DNA of 64,000 bases from Pseudomonas viridiflava. Lineage in GTDB: Bacteria; Pseudomonadota; Gammaproteobacteria; Pseudomonadales; Pseudomonadaceae. A model generated the notes under the pieces. That model saw only the letters and a list, made by a program, of their open reading frames with translations, was not told the DNA's origin and did no database searches. A program made the translations under genes and the position numbers. The DNA is taken from contig NZ_RBTP01000036.1 of the NCBI RefSeq assembly GCF_003702045.1, forward strand, positions 62,001 through 126,000. The letters run 5' to 3'. Shown in pieces: positions 9,447 to 19,141 of the stretch. Within the stretch, counting starts at the first letter, position 1, and every line of letters starts with the position of its first letter.

Positions 9447-11320
9447 CGCAACGGCCGCGCATGGCCAGGGTAGCGAAAACGCAGAAACTTCTGCGCGCTG
9501 CTCAGCACTTGAAACGCCTCTTTCAGATTGTGGCGCTCGCTGGTCGTAAAGCGCTCTGGCTCGATGTAATTGTCTGGCTGTTTCCCGTGTTCCATCGCAT
9601 CCGTCTGGTGCCTAATCCTCACCATCGATAGAAACTCCAGCGCATACCGCAAATGTTCAAGCCCTTCAGGCTGGATAAGCCGCGTGGCGCTGATCGCGTC
9701 CAGTCGGTCGAACGAGTTCTGCGCAGTCGACCCACACGCCAGGGCGTGCACGCGGATCAGGTCTGTCAGCGGCGCAGTGCCGCGTCCTTTCAGGTTGATG
9801 ATCTGCTTCTGGCGACCATCAGTTTCCATCACGAACGTCCGGAAAAAGCCCAGAGGAGGGGTGCGATTGAGTGCGTTTCTGGCCATCGCCGCCAGAAATT
9901 CCGGGGTGTCCTTCGATTTGCTCGCGCAAAGCGCTTTGAGGGATTCCACCATCTCGACTTGCCCGTGGACACCGTCCAGGTCAAAGAAAATGCAGCTGTT
10001 CAGCAGGGTGGCGGCATTGGGTTTTTCGATCCACTGGGTGAAGTAGGACTTCCAGACATGCAAAGGCTGACGCCACTGAGCATTGGTCGCCATGATGCCG
10101 CCCTTGCAATAGCTGTAGCCACAGGCTGCCAGTCCGTCGCTGACGAAGGTGGCCATCTTCTTGAAGTAGTCGTCGTGCAGGTTCGGGTCGAAGCTGTCGT
10201 CCAGTACCAGCGCGTTGTCCTGATCGGTCACCAGCAGTTGCTCGTCTCGCGCCATAGAACCCAGCGCCATGAAGCAATACGGTATGGGCGCAGGCCCGAG
10301 TTCACGCTCGCTCAATTCGAGCAAGCGTTGCGTGAACGCTCGACCGATGCCCGAGATGGCGCTGCCGATCATGTGTGCCGTTGCACCGTCGCGAACCATG
10401 CGGATGTACGTGCCGCGCAGATCCCGTAGCAATGATTGCAGGCCTGCGACAGACGTCTGGTTGGAGATGCTGTTGACCAGATACAGGCTGCTCTGAGATT
10501 CGTGCCGGATGATGTCCGACAGGTTGATCAGTCCCATCGTACGCCCATGATGCACGACCGGCAGATGGTGAATATTACGCCTGAGCATGCATAGCATCGC
10601 TTCGAAGACCGAGTCATTGGCCTTGATGGTCACAGGGTTCTCGGACATGACCTGCACGATACCGGTATCGCCACTCAGGTTCGTGGCCACCACGCGGTTG
10701 CGCAGATCCCGGTCGGTGACGATGCCCAGCATGCGGTCGGTGCCATCGGCTGATTGATCGATGACCAACACGCAGGACACGCTCTCCTTGCTCATCAACT
10801 GTGCGGTTTCCTGCACGCTGGCCTGTGGCGGCACCCATACAAGGGAGCGGGAAATCAATGCCAGGGATTTGATCTGTATGAGCTCGCTTGCACGTCCCTG
10901 GGCTTCGACGGCCGACTTGAGCCGCGAATGGCCTTCGGCTTCGACAAAGTCGGCGAAACTGTCGTGACGTTCGCACAGTTCGGCGAACACGTCCGACGGG
11001 ATGAAATAGATCAGGCTGTCTTCAAGGGCTTTTGCCGGGAAGCGGACCTTGTTGCTTCGCAAAAGTCCGGCCTGGCCGAACACATCGCCTTCGACGAGTC
11101 GGTTGTAAAGCTCGCCGCTGCGCCGGTAGATTTCAACCGCTCCGCTGCGCACGTAGTGCAGGTCGGTGATGTCCGATCCAGCATCCAGGATCGTGCTGCC
11201 CGCCCTGAAATAGCTGACTTCCACTCTTTGGGCAATTATGTCCAGCGTGCTTTTGGGCAACGCATCAAAGGGAGGGAAGCGATGAAGGTGATCACTGATC
11301 TCCTGTAATTCGATCTGCAT
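9443..11320 (-). CDS. cNMP-binding / CBS pair / DUF294 putative nucleotidyltransferase
   Basis: 625 residues from the ATG at 11320, which has GAGG six bases upstream; the longer frame to 11404 lacks such a site. Domain order: cyclic-nucleotide-binding fold (about 10-125, with FRAGSTILDAGS and GDVFGQAGLL), two CBS domains (about 150-280, with GIVTDRDLR and LINLSDIIRHES), then a DUF294 nucleotidyltransferase domain with GSMARDEQLLVTDQDNALV, the G-S-x-A-R-x-E and D-x-D pattern of GlnD-like enzymes, and a DUF294 helical C-terminus. It may be a signal-dependent nucleotidyltransferase acting on a protein or small molecule; no target is known for the family. It is coupled to the downstream exonuclease. 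Confidence 0.88.
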   Translation of the reverse strand: MQIELQEISDHLHRFPPFDALPKSTLDIIAQRVEVSYFRAGSTILDAGSDITDLHYVRSGAVEIYRRSGELYNRLVEGDVFGQAGLLRSNKVRFPAKALEDSLIYFIPSDVFAELCERHDSFADFVEAEGHSRLKSAVEAQGRASELIQIKSLALISRSLVWVPPQASVQETAQLMSKESVSCVLVIDQSADGTDRMLGIVTDRDLRNRVVATNLSGDTGIVQVMSENPVTIKANDSVFEAMLCMLRRNIHHLPVVHHGRTMGLINLSDIIRHESQSSLYLVNSISNQTSVAGLQSLLRDLRGTYIRMVRDGATAHMIGSAISGIGRAFTQRLLELSERELGPAPIPYCFMALGSMARDEQLLVTDQDNALVLDDSFDPNLHDDYFKKMATFVSDGLAACGYSYCKGGIMATNAQWRQPLHVWKSYFTQWIEKPNAATLLNSCIFFDLDGVHGQVEMVESLKALCASKSKDTPEFLAAMARNALNRTPPLGFFRTFVMETDGRQKQIINLKGRGTAPLTDLIRVHALACGSTAQNSFDRLDAISATRLIQPEGLEHLRYALEFLSMVRIRHQTDAMEHGKQPDNYIEPERFTTSERHNLKEAFQVLSSAQKFLRFRYPGHARPLR

Positions 11321-11454
11321 GACGCCTCGTGAATTAAGGGTGTAGGAACGCGATGCCTGAGCGGTCACGCGCACGGGATGGCTGTGCGCGTGAGGGTTGG
11401 ACAACGCAATGCATCACGCGTCTCGGTGACCGTTGCCGTTAAGGTGCGTGACAG

Positions 11455-12801
11455 TCAGCGTCGGCCGAATTTTATTTTTCCCCAGATCAGCCCGATCACA
11501 GCTGCAATGGAGGAGGCCGCCAAGACACTGAGTTTGGCCGACGACAGCAGAGACGGGTCCGAGAACGCCAGTGATGCGATGAAAATGGACATGGTGAACC
11601 CGATACCGGCCAGCAACCCCACCAGTCCGACCCCTGCCCATGTCACACCCTCCGGCAGCTTGCAGATGTTGAGTTTGACCAGCGCCAGGCTGGCAAGAAT
11701 CACGCCCAGCGGCTTGCCCAGAACCAGCGCCAGCATGACGCCAATGAACACGCTCTGAGGCATCGCCTCGTCCAGATTGGCACCCGCCAGGCTCACCCCC
11801 GCGTTAGCCAGTGCGAACAGCGGCATGACACCGAAAGCAACCCAGGGATGCAGCGCGACCTGAACCCGCAAGACCGGAGGCAATACTTCCCGCTGGGCAT
11901 GTCGCAGCTGTTTCAACGGCTCTGCCAACGCTTTGGGATCTTCCTTGGCGTGGGAGAAACGCCCCATCAACTCGTGAAATGTACGTCCGATGGTGTCCAG
12001 CGGACGCTCTGTGGCGGGTCTGGAATTGACCGGCGTCATCAAGCCCAGGATCACGCCGGCAAGGGTGGGATGAACGCCGGTTTTCAACAGCCCGAACCAC
12101 ACGATTGCGCCAGGCACGACGTAGGCATAAGCCTTGCCGATGCCCATGCGTTGCAGCACGAGCACCAGTGCCAGGCCGCAGACGGCGATGAGCAGGCCGG
12201 TGTAGTTCAAGCTTTCGGTATAGAACACCGCGATGATCAGGATGGCGACGATGTCATCGATAATCGCCAGCGCCAGCAACATGATACGTACGCCACTGGG
12301 AATCGATTTGCCCAATAGCGCAAGAACGCCCACGGCGAACGCGATGTCGGTCGCCGTCGGTACGGCCCAGCCTGCGTTCGCGGCGGTGCCATGATTGAGC
12401 GCGATGAAAATGATGGCGGGCATCATGACGCCGCCCAGTGCAGCGCCGAGCGGCAGGGTGGCCAGCTTCATGCTCGCCAGCGCCCCATCCCTTATTTCCT
12501 GACGTATCTCGGCACCCACGACCAAAAAGAAAATGGTCATCAGCCCGTCATTGACCAGAAAGTGCAGCGACTGGGAAATCTGGAAGTCGCCAAAGCCCAG
12601 GCTCACCTGGGTGTGCCAAAAGTGATCGTAGGTGTGAGCGACAGGACTGTTGGCCCAGACCAGCGCCGCCAACGCAGCAAGCAGAAGCACGATGCCGCTG
12701 ACGGCTTCAATGTGCGAGAACCTTTCCAATGCCGACAAGGCGCGCTCTGTCAGGACCTGCGGGCGTGGAATCGAAGGGGTGTCGGGTTTTGTATCAGGCA
12801 C
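11455..12801 (-). CDS. nhaA: Na+/H+ antiporter NhaA (paralogue 2)
   Basis: 448 residues from the GTG at 12801, six bases after GGAGA; the frame extends upstream but without a better site. The core is Nha[41 protein letters not shown] and the paired aspartates in [18 protein letters not shown]. Compared with paralogue 1 it has a charged insert of about 55 residues in a central loop (residues about 265-320, [20 protein letters not shown] onward), which makes it longer than E. coli NhaA. It is a sodium/proton antiporter of the inner membrane. It is transcribed alone, and the promoter must lie in the 180 bp before it. Confidence 0.93.
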   Translation of the reverse strand: MPDTKPDTPSIPRPQVLTERALSALERFSHIEAVSGIVLLLAALAALVWANSPVAHTYDHFWHTQVSLGFGDFQISQSLHFLVNDGLMTIFFLVVGAEIRQEIRDGALASMKLATLPLGAALGGVMMPAIIFIALNHGTAANAGWAVPTATDIAFAVGVLALLGKSIPSGVRIMLLALAIIDDIVAILIIAVFYTESLNYTGLLIAVCGLALVLVLQRMGIGKAYAYVVPGAIVWFGLLKTGVHPTLAGVILGLMTPVNSRPATERPLDTIGRTFHELMGRFSHAKEDPKALAEPLKQLRHAQREVLPPVLRVQVALHPWVAFGVMPLFALANAGVSLAGANLDEAMPQSVFIGVMLALVLGKPLGVILASLALVKLNICKLPEGVTWAGVGLVGLLAGIGFTMSIFIASLAFSDPSLLSSAKLSVLAASSIAAVIGLIWGKIKFGRR

Positions 12802-12980
12802 GGGCACTCTCCGTTGGCGGCCCGACCAACGCGTGAGCTTTAACCTGCACCGTGCGACATGCATCGATACACCCGGGGCGATGATAAGAACCCGTGCGCC
12901 GAGATGCAATGAATGACATGGCGTGGGGAGCGTTCGGTCGCGCTATTGCCCGGCCACATGAAGCGCCAAGCGTGCATCGC

Positions 12981-13667
12981 TTACGCCTGATGCTGGCGCC
13001 GGGCATCGCTGAGCATCGAGATCGTCAGCTTGCGAACTTCTACCTTGCTGATCTCGACATGTGAGCGCAGCAGCAACAGCGCTTCATCGCGCTTGCGGGC
13101 GTGCAGAGCGTTGAGGATGGCGGCGTGTTCCAGGTAAGTGTGTTCGATGCGTGCGCTCTTGAAGAAGTCCAGCCGTCTGACGATGCGGATGCGCTCGGTG
13201 ACGTCGTGGTGCACCCGGGCCATTTCCTGATTGCCCGAGGCGGCCACCAGTTGGGTATGGAATTGCTCGTCGAGGTCGGCGACCACCTGCATGTCGGTCT
13301 GCCGCTGGCTCTCGTCCACCAGCCAGTGCCCACGCAACGCAGTGAGTTCAGGATGAACCTGAGCAGACGCGCAGATGCGGTCGATGGCTGCGCATTCCAG
13401 CACGATGCGTAAATCGTAGAGCTGGTCGATTTGGGTGAAGTCCAGCGGCTTGACCGACCAGCCCCGACGAAACTCCACTTCCAGATAACCTTCGCGCTGC
13501 AAGCGATAGAGTGCGTCGCGAACCGGTGTGCGGGACACCTGATAGCGATCGGCCAACTGGTTTTCAGTGAAGCGGTCGTAGGGCAGCAGGTAGAAGTCGA
13601 AAATCTCCTGTTTCAGTCGACGGTACACGTCTTCGGCCAGCGCATTGGTGGAGTGAGGTGCGTTCAT
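12981..13667 (-). CDS. GntR/FCD transcriptional regulator of the ureide cluster
   Basis: 228 residues from the ATG at 13667 (GGAG eight bases upstream). The winged helix covers residues about 8-75 (ENQLADRYQVSRTPVRDALYRLQREGYLEV) and an all-helical FCD ligand domain covers about 80-215, with the metal-site pattern D...H...H (DEQFHTQLVAASGNQEMARVHHD, then HAAILNAL). It is the last gene of the minus-strand cluster, five bases after the AtzH-like gene, so it probably controls that cluster. A candidate target, the palindrome TGTATACA, lies just upstream of the allophanate hydrolase gene at 23203-23210. FCD ligands are usually pathway substrates or intermediates. Confidence 0.88.
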   Translation of the reverse strand: MNAPHSTNALAEDVYRRLKQEIFDFYLLPYDRFTENQLADRYQVSRTPVRDALYRLQREGYLEVEFRRGWSVKPLDFTQIDQLYDLRIVLECAAIDRICASAQVHPELTALRGHWLVDESQRQTDMQVVADLDEQFHTQLVAASGNQEMARVHHDVTERIRIVRRLDFFKSARIEHTYLEHAAILNALHARKRDEALLLLRSHVEISKVEVRKLTISMLSDARRQHQA

Positions 13668-13672
13668 GGCAT

Positions 13673-14059
13673 TCACTCCAGGCTGCTCAGGTCGATGCTC
13701 ACATGCGCGGCGACGACTTTCCATGCGCCGTCGAAACGGGCCCAGGTCTGCATCTGGCGCCCCAGTCGCTGGGTGACGCCATCCTGAAACTCGGTGCTGA
13801 CGGTGGCGAAATCCTCGCCGAACGTGCTGACCACCGTGCGCAGCAATTGCCGTCCGGGACCGACCGGCTGGCAGTGGCGTCGATACCGCGCAATGGCGTC
13901 TGCGCCATGCAGGTTCTCTGCAACACCGTAGCGAACGGTGTGTTCCGAATGCCAGAAATAAGCGTCCAGCGTGGTCAGCTCATTGGCCAGCAATGCGCGC
14001 TCATAATCGATGAAGGCGTCGGTGACGGCGGCCACCACATGGGGCAGGTTGATATCCAT
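13673..14059 (-). CDS. AtzH/HpxZ-like protein (DUF3225, NTF2 fold)
   Basis: 128 residues with the NTF2-like pattern: an N-terminal helix (VVAAVTDAFIDYERALLANE), the LDAYFWHSEHTVRYGVAENLHGADAIARYRR segment and a C-terminal half-barrel ending MQTWARFDGAWKVVAAHVS. This matches the DUF3225 family, which includes HpxZ of oxalurate catabolism and AtzH of the cyanuric-acid cluster; members occur beside amidase-signature enzymes of ureide breakdown. It overlaps the preceding hydrolase gene by one base. Its exact role here is unknown: an accessory or decarboxylation step on a carboxylated urea is the likeliest by context. Confidence 0.8.
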   Translation of the reverse strand: MDINLPHVVAAVTDAFIDYERALLANELTTLDAYFWHSEHTVRYGVAENLHGADAIARYRRHCQPVGPGRQLLRTVVSTFGEDFATVSTEFQDGVTQRLGRQMQTWARFDGAWKVVAAHVSIDLSSLE

Positions 14060-14736
14060 CAGTGTGAACTCCTTGTGTGCAGTGCCTGCTCCAGGGCGGA
14101 CAACGGCGCGACTCGACCGACGATGCCGCCCTGGGCGGTGATCATGTCGAGCGTCGCTTGCTTGAAGGCGGGAAAGTAACTCTCGGTGGCGTCTTCGATC
14201 AACAGGCAGCGATACCCGCGATCATTGGCCTCGCGCATGCTGGTCTGCACACAGACTTCGGTGGTCACGCCCGCAAAGATCAGATGAGTGGTGCCCGCAA
14301 CGCTCAGTTGCCCATGCAGGCCGGTGGAGAAAAACATCCCCTTGCCCGGTTTGTCGACGACCCACTCGCCCTTCACCGGAGCTAGCTCGTCGATGATCTG
14401 ATTACCCGGCTGACCGCGCACCAGAATCCGTCCCATTGGCCCGACATCGCCAATGCGCAGGCCGGGCATGCCGTGTTCGAGTTTGGCGGGCGGGCAATCG
14501 GTCAGGTTTTTATCATGGGATTCACGGGTATGAATCACGGCGATGCCATGAGCGCGGGCCAGTGCCAGCAGCCGCTGCACGGTAGGGACGATGGCTTGCA
14601 GCGGGCGCACGTCGTTACCCAATGCCGCGCCGAAGCCGCCAGGTTCCAGAAAGTCGCGCTGCATGTCGATAATCACCAGCGCGGTGCGGGCGGGCTCGAA
14701 AACGAATGGGCTCGGGTTGGCCTGCACCTGGATCAT
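14059..14736 (-). CDS. BiuH-like cysteine hydrolase, possible triuret hydrolase
   Basis: 225 residues of the isochorismatase-like cysteine hydrolase family. The triad is D24 (VIIDMQRDF), K129 ([10 protein letters not shown]) and C162 ([17 protein letters not shown]), with the cis-peptide and a QGG motif near the C-terminus as in BiuH. It is clearly a paralogue of the biuret hydrolase two genes upstream but diverged around the active-site entrance ([17 protein letters not shown] instead of [15 protein letters not shown]). In Herbaspirillum a BiuH paralogue, TrtA, hydrolyses triuret and works with BiuH. By analogy this may be a triuret hydrolase; that is inference. It overlaps the ABC ATPase stop by four bases and the AtzH-like start by one. 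Confidence 0.85.
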   Translation of the reverse strand: MIQVQANPSPFVFEPARTALVIIDMQRDFLEPGGFGAALGNDVRPLQAIVPTVQRLLALARAHGIAVIHTRESHDKNLTDCPPAKLEHGMPGLRIGDVGPMGRILVRGQPGNQIIDELAPVKGEWVVDKPGKGMFFSTGLHGQLSVAGTTHLIFAGVTTEVCVQTSMREANDRGYRCLLIEDATESYFPAFKQATLDMITAQGGIVGRVAPLSALEQALHTRSSH

Positions 14737-16268
14737 GCGGACTCCTTTTGCAGATGCTCCGCGCCTGCCATGTGTCGGCCCAGCTCGGTACGGTTTGCAT
14801 CGTGTGCCGATGTTTCGAACACCAGCTCGCCATCGTGAATTACCGTGATACGGTCTGCCAGGCTCAGCAGTTCGTCGAGGTCTTCGCTCAGCAACAGCAC
14901 GGCCGCGCCGTTGTTTCGGGCATCGATCAGGCGTTGATGGATCAGCGCCACGGAGGAGAAATCCAGACCGAACACCGGGTTGGCCACGATCAGTACGGCG
15001 ATGTCGCAGGTCAGTTCGCGCGCCAGTACGGCGCGCTGAACGTTACCGCCGGACAGCGTGCCAATGGGGCGGTCCGGATCGTTGGGCGTGACTTGAAAGC
15101 GCTCGATCAGACCACGCGCCTGGGCGGCAACCGCACGACGGTCGATGCGCCAGCCCTGACTGCAGAGCGGTGGGCGGTCAAAATTGCGCAGCGCAAGATT
15201 GTCAGCGACGCTCAACCCGCCGATGCAGGCGTTGCGCAGCGGTTCTTCCGGCAGGCTGAACACACGCAAGCGCTGCATTTGTTCGCGGCTGGCGTGATAG
15301 GGCTGGCCATCGATCAATACGCGTCCGGCGCTGAAAGGCCGCTGGCCCAACAGGGCTTCGGTGAGTTCGCGCTGGCCGTTGCCGGAGATGCCAGCAATGC
15401 CGAGGATTTCTCCGGGCCGTATGGCCAGGTTCAGTTGCTTGACCGCCAGCGTGCCTTTGTCGCCCGGCACGTCGAGTTGTTCGACCTGCAACTGCGGCGG
15501 GTTTTCAGGCACCGGCGGACGTTGACTGCTGACGCTGCTCGTTTGCGCATGGCCCATCATCCAGGTGGCCATCTCCTGAGTGGTCGTGTCCGCGACCGCG
15601 CTGCTGGCCACCCAGCGCCCTTTGCGCAGCACCGTAACGTCATCGGCATAGGTGCTGACCTCGCGAAACTTGTGGGTGATCATCAGCACCGTCAGTTCGC
15701 CCCGATGGGCCATCTGCTGCATAAGCCCGAGCACTTCGTCGGCTTCCTGGGGTGTGAGCACCGAGGTGGGTTCGTCGAGAATGACCAACCGTCGCTCCAG
15801 ATACAGCTGCTTGAGAATCTCCAGCTTCTGCTTTTCACCGGCTGCCAGGCTGCTGACCGGCCGTTGAATGTCGAGGCGAAACGGCATGCGTGCCATGAAT
15901 GCTTGCAGGCGCTCATGCTCGGCGGCCCAGTTGATGCGCCACGGCAGGTCGCCACGGGACAGCACCAGATTTTCCGCCACGCTCAGGCCCGGCGCGACGG
16001 TAAAGTGCTGATACACCATGCCGATCTGCAACTGGTGGGAGTCGCGCGGATTGCGGATCTCATGCTCGCGGTTGTTCACCAGAATGCTGCCCGATTGCAG
16101 CGGGCCGTAGCCGATGATGCCTTTGACCAGTGTGCTTTTGCCGGCCCCGTTTTCGCCCAGCAGCGCATGCACTGTGCCGGCCCGCACTTTGAATGACACT
16201 TCATCCAGCGCACGAAAGGTGCCGAAGCTTTTGGTCGCACCGATGGTTTCCAGGCTCAGAGCACGCAT
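14733..16268 (-). CDS. ABC importer ATPase, two nucleotide-binding domains (BMP/nucleoside type)
   Basis: 511 residues from the ATG at 16268, two bases after the biuret hydrolase stop. The first ABC domain has Walker [14 protein letters not shown], signature [10 protein letters not shown] and Walker [14 protein letters not shown]. The second has the degenerate Walker A region [14 protein letters not shown], signature [14 protein letters not shown] and a Walker B-like [12 protein letters not shown], the asymmetry usual in sugar and BMP-type nucleoside importers. It energises the two permeases encoded at 18221-20243 with the binding protein at 20254. It is separated from those genes by the formamidase and biuret hydrolase genes, an unusual split of one transporter. 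Confidence 0.92.
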   Translation of the reverse strand: MRALSLETIGATKSFGTFRALDEVSFKVRAGTVHALLGENGAGKSTLVKGIIGYGPLQSGSILVNNREHEIRNPRDSHQLQIGMVYQHFTVAPGLSVAENLVLSRGDLPWRINWAAEHERLQAFMARMPFRLDIQRPVSSLAAGEKQKLEILKQLYLERRLVILDEPTSVLTPQEADEVLGLMQQMAHRGELTVLMITHKFREVSTYADDVTVLRKGRWVASSAVADTTTQEMATWMMGHAQTSSVSSQRPPVPENPPQLQVEQLDVPGDKGTLAVKQLNLAIRPGEILGIAGISGNGQRELTEALLGQRPFSAGRVLIDGQPYHASREQMQRLRVFSLPEEPLRNACIGGLSVADNLALRNFDRPPLCSQGWRIDRRAVAAQARGLIERFQVTPNDPDRPIGTLSGGNVQRAVLARELTCDIAVLIVANPVFGLDFSSVALIHQRLIDARNNGAAVLLLSEDLDELLSLADRITVIHDGELVFETSAHDANRTELGRHMAGAEHLQKESA

Positions 16269-16270
16269 GT

Positions 16271-16957
16271 TCACACCCCCAGCACGTCGCGAAGCATCGA
16301 TGAATGCCCCACGGCGCCAAACACGCCGCCCTGCATCTTGATCATGCTCAGAGCGGCAGCGTGGTTGGTCGGGTCGGTGGCGCCGCAGCAGTCTTCGAGC
16401 AGGATGCATTCGAAGCCACGATCGTTGGCATCGCGCATCGTGGTGTGAACGCAGACGTCAGTGGTGATGCCAGTGAGGATCAGGTTTTCGATGCCCCGGG
16501 TACGCAGCACCAGCTCCAGGTCGGTGGCGTAGAACGAGCCTTTGCCAGGCTTGTCGATGACGATTTCACCGGGCAGCGGGGCAAGCTCTTCGATCAATTC
16601 CCAGCCGGGCTCGCCGCGTACCAGAATCTTGCCGCAAGGGCCGGGATCGCCAATGCCGGCGCCGATGCGCTGCGAACGCCAGCGTTTGTTGGCGGGCAGG
16701 TCGCTGAGGTCAGGGCGATGGCCTTCGCGGGTGTGAATGATGGTGAAGTCCAGCGGACGCAGAAGCGCGAGCAACGCTTTGATCGGCTCGATGGGCGCTC
16801 GGGTCAGGGCCAAATCGTAGCCCATGCTGTCCACATAGCCGCCGACGCCGCAGAAGTCGGTCTGCATGTCGATCACGATCAGTGCGGTGTTATGTGCGTT
16901 GAGCCTGCCATTCCACGGCCACGGATAAGGCTCGGACGCCAGATAGCATTCGTTCAT
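16271..16957 (-). CDS. biuH: Biuret hydrolase (biuret amidohydrolase)
   Basis: 228 residues from the ATG at 16957; the track-length frame upstream overlaps the formamidase. It matches my memory of the Rhizobium leguminosarum BiuH sequence over most of its length: [60 protein letters not shown] and KMQGGVFG. The catalytic triad D30, K136, C169 has the same spacing as BiuH D36/K142/C175. It hydrolyses biuret to allophanate and ammonia, and the allophanate hydrolase of the same cluster finishes the job. It starts four bases after the formamidase stop. This is one of the firmest assignments in the window. Confidence 0.93.
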   Translation of the reverse strand: MNECYLASEPYPWPWNGRLNAHNTALIVIDMQTDFCGVGGYVDSMGYDLALTRAPIEPIKALLALLRPLDFTIIHTREGHRPDLSDLPANKRWRSQRIGAGIGDPGPCGKILVRGEPGWELIEELAPLPGEIVIDKPGKGSFYATDLELVLRTRGIENLILTGITTDVCVHTTMRDANDRGFECILLEDCCGATDPTNHAAALSMIKMQGGVFGAVGHSSMLRDVLGV

Positions 16958-16961
16958 CGGG

Positions 16962-17978
16962 TCATTCCTTCCAGGTGGTCGGGGTGGGCTTGAACGTACG
17001 CTGGGGCGTATCGAAGCCGCAGGCGCTGCCGTCGGTGTGCACCACATCGGCTTCCCACGGCAGTCGATACTGCCCGGCCGCCAGATCGTGCATGTAGGTG
17101 TAGGGACAATCCTGCGCGCCGCCTTTGACGGCGACGTAACCACGATGGCCAAACTGATAGATATTGTTCTCCACGCCCCAGTTGACCCGCGCTTCGCGGA
17201 CCAGGTCCGGGCGCAGTTCGCAGCAGACGATTTCATCCGCGCGTCCACCGCCTTCGGCCATCACAGTGCCGTCGAAGTCGACGAACATCGCTTCACCCAT
17301 CGAATCGAAGGTGCCGTCCGAGCCACACATGCAGACGCTGGCGGTCTGCATCAGGTTGGTGAAGGCGTTGCTCTGGTTGGTGATCTTCCATGAGTGGCGA
17401 ATCGGCGCGGTGTAGCCCGCCGTGCGTAGCATGATGTCTGCGCCTTTGTAGGCGCATTCGCGGGCCATCTCCGGGAACATGCCATCGTGGCAGATGATCA
17501 GCGCCAGCTTGCTGCCGCGAGGGCCGTCGCACACCGGTATGCCCAGATCGCCAGGCTCCCAGGGTTCGACTGGCACCCAGGGATGCAGCTTGCGGTAGTA
17601 AAGCTGAATCTCGCCGAAGTCATCGACGATCAAGCCGCTGTTGAACGGGTTGCCGTGGGGGTTGGCTTCCATGATCGAGAAGCAGCCCCAGATGCGGTGA
17701 TCGCGGCAGGCCTGACGTAACGCGGCCACTTCGGGGCCGTCCAGGCTGCACATGATCTCTGGTGCCGTGCTCATGGACAGGCCATGCAGCGAATACTCGG
17801 GAAACACGATCAGGTCCATGCCGGGGTTGCTGCGCCTTGCCTTGGCGACCATCGACACCACTTTTTCGGTTTGCGCCCACAGCGCTTCGCGGGTATGCGG
17901 GTCGGGGAGCGCCAGTTGCGCCAGACCGATCACCACGCCGTTGGGCGATTTGTTCAAGCCACCAAGACCACTGGCCAT
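16962..17978 (-). CDS. amiF: Formamidase-type nitrilase-family amidase
   Basis: 338 residues from the ATG at 17978 with AGGAGG six bases upstream. It is a nitrilase-fold enzyme with the Glu-Lys-Cys triad E61 (VFPEYSLHG), K130 (YYRKLHPW) and C163 ([17 protein letters not shown]). Length and internal motifs agree with AmiF formamidases, which cleave formamide to formate and ammonia. Its place between the transporter permeases and biuret hydrolase suggests it removes a formyl or amide group from an imported ureide, or detoxifies a by-product. The true substrate in this cluster is open. A 240-bp gap containing a REP palindrome precedes it, so it may have its own promoter. Confidence 0.88.
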   Translation of the reverse strand: MASGLGGLNKSPNGVVIGLAQLALPDPHTREALWAQTEKVVSMVAKARRSNPGMDLIVFPEYSLHGLSMSTAPEIMCSLDGPEVAALRQACRDHRIWGCFSIMEANPHGNPFNSGLIVDDFGEIQLYYRKLHPWVPVEPWEPGDLGIPVCDGPRGSKLALIICHDGMFPEMARECAYKGADIMLRTAGYTAPIRHSWKITNQSNAFTNLMQTASVCMCGSDGTFDSMGEAMFVDFDGTVMAEGGGRADEIVCCELRPDLVREARVNWGVENNIYQFGHRGYVAVKGGAQDCPYTYMHDLAAGQYRLPWEADVVHTDGSACGFDTPQRTFKPTPTTWKE

Positions 17979-18220
17979 GTCATGCCTCCTCTTATCAAGC
18001 CACACATAATGTTGTGGAAAGGCCTACCACGTCTGCGACGTAGCGCTGTCACGCAGCAAATCTGTGGTTGCCGACCGGGCGGCGTTCCGTTTGTCCGCAA
18101 AAATGCGGGTGCATCCGACGAAGACTCAGCGATTGAAATGCTGCATTCGCGGACAAGTCCGCTTCCACGCAGGCTTGCTGCGCGACAGCGTTATGTCTAA
18201 GCAGGCCTCTCACAATGCGT
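17979..18220. other. Gap inside the ureide cluster with a REP-like palindrome
   Basis: This is the only sizeable break in the cluster. It holds gcggacaagtccgc within 18146-18169, related to the palindrome at 5311-5334, and may attenuate or process the transcript between the permease and formamidase genes. The AGGAGG site for the formamidase is at its left end. Confidence 0.6.
18146..18169 (-). repeat. REP-like palindrome within the ureide cluster
   Basis: Inverted repeat gcggac-aa-gtccgc followed by ttccacg; same type as 5311-5334. Confidence 0.7.
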
Positions 18221-19141
18221 TCATCGGGTCATGCTCAGTTCGCCGGGCGCGCCGTTCAGGGTGCGGCCGCGACGGCAGGTCGCATACATCACGCCAAGGG
18301 TCAGCGCGTAAGGTGCGGCGGCGAACAGGTAGTAGCCGCTGCTGATACCCACGGCCTGCAACGCCGGCCCAATCGCTCCGGCTGCGCCGAACAGCAGCGA
18401 TGCCCACAGGCAGGCGAGTGGCCGCCAGCGGGCGAAAATCACCAGCGCCACGGCCATCAAACCTTGGCCGCTGGACAAGCCTTCGTTCCAGCTGCCGGGG
18501 TAATACAACGACAGGTAGGCACCGCCGACGCCCGCCAGTGCGCCACCAAAGGCGGTGGCAACGATGCGCACCTTGATGGGTCGATAGCCCAGCGCTTGCG
18601 CGGTTTCGGCATGGTCGCCGACCAGTCGCAACATCAGGCCCCAGCGCGTACTGCGCAGCCCCCAGTGCAACGCAAAGGCCAAGGCCACGCCGATGAAAAA
18701 CAGCACGTTAATGTTCAGCGCCGAGCGCAAGCGTTCCTCGCTGCTCCAAGCCCCCAGCGCCAGTGACGGCAGCATGGGGGCCTGCGGCTGGATGAAAGGC
18801 TTGCCGAGAAAGAACGCCAGACCGGTGCCGAGCAGGATCAGCGCAATGCCGAAGGCGATGTCGTTGACCCGAGGCAAGGAGCAGGCAAGGCCGTGCAACA
18901 GGCCCAGCAGCAAACCGACGCCCGCTGCCGCACCAACGCCCAGCCAGGCCGAGCCCGTCAGGCACGCGGCGGCATACCCGGACATCGCCCCGGCAACCAG
19001 AATGCCTTCCAGGCCCAGATTGATACGGCCACTCTTTTCCGTCAGGCACTCGCCCAGGCTGACGAACAGGAACGGCGTGCCGACGCGGATCGATCCGGCC
19101 AGCAGCGCCAGTAAAAAGGTGCTCAGGTCGATATCAGCCAC
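18221..19141 (-). CDS. ABC importer permease 2 (BMP/nucleoside type)
   Basis: 306 residues from the GTG at 19141, preceded by GGAG; it overlaps the end of permease 1 by eight bases. It is highly hydrophobic with about 8-9 helices and the family motif GECLTEKSGRINLGLEGILVAGA near the N-terminus, then NDIAFGIALILLGTGLAFFLGKPF. This matches the smaller permease of BMP-type importers for nucleosides, purine bases and similar heterocycles. It pairs with permease 1 and the ATPase at 14733-16268. Confidence 0.9.
   Translation of the reverse strand: MADIDLSTFLLALLAGSIRVGTPFLFVSLGECLTEKSGRINLGLEGILVAGAMSGYAAACLTGSAWLGVGAAAGVGLLLGLLHGLACSLPRVNDIAFGIALILLGTGLAFFLGKPFIQPQAPMLPSLALGAWSSEERLRSALNINVLFFIGVALAFALHWGLRSTRWGLMLRLVGDHAETAQALGYRPIKVRIVATAFGGALAGVGGAYLSLYYPGSWNEGLSSGQGLMAVALVIFARWRPLACLWASLLFGAAGAIGPALQAVGISSGYYLFAAAPYALTLGVMYATCRRGRTLNGAPGELSMTR

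Noticed and set aside
14706..16196. 496-residue plus-strand open frame
   Set aside because: It lies antisense to the ABC ATPase gene, whose motifs are complete; the product has no recognisable domain and an excess of Gln, Arg and His typical of antisense frames.
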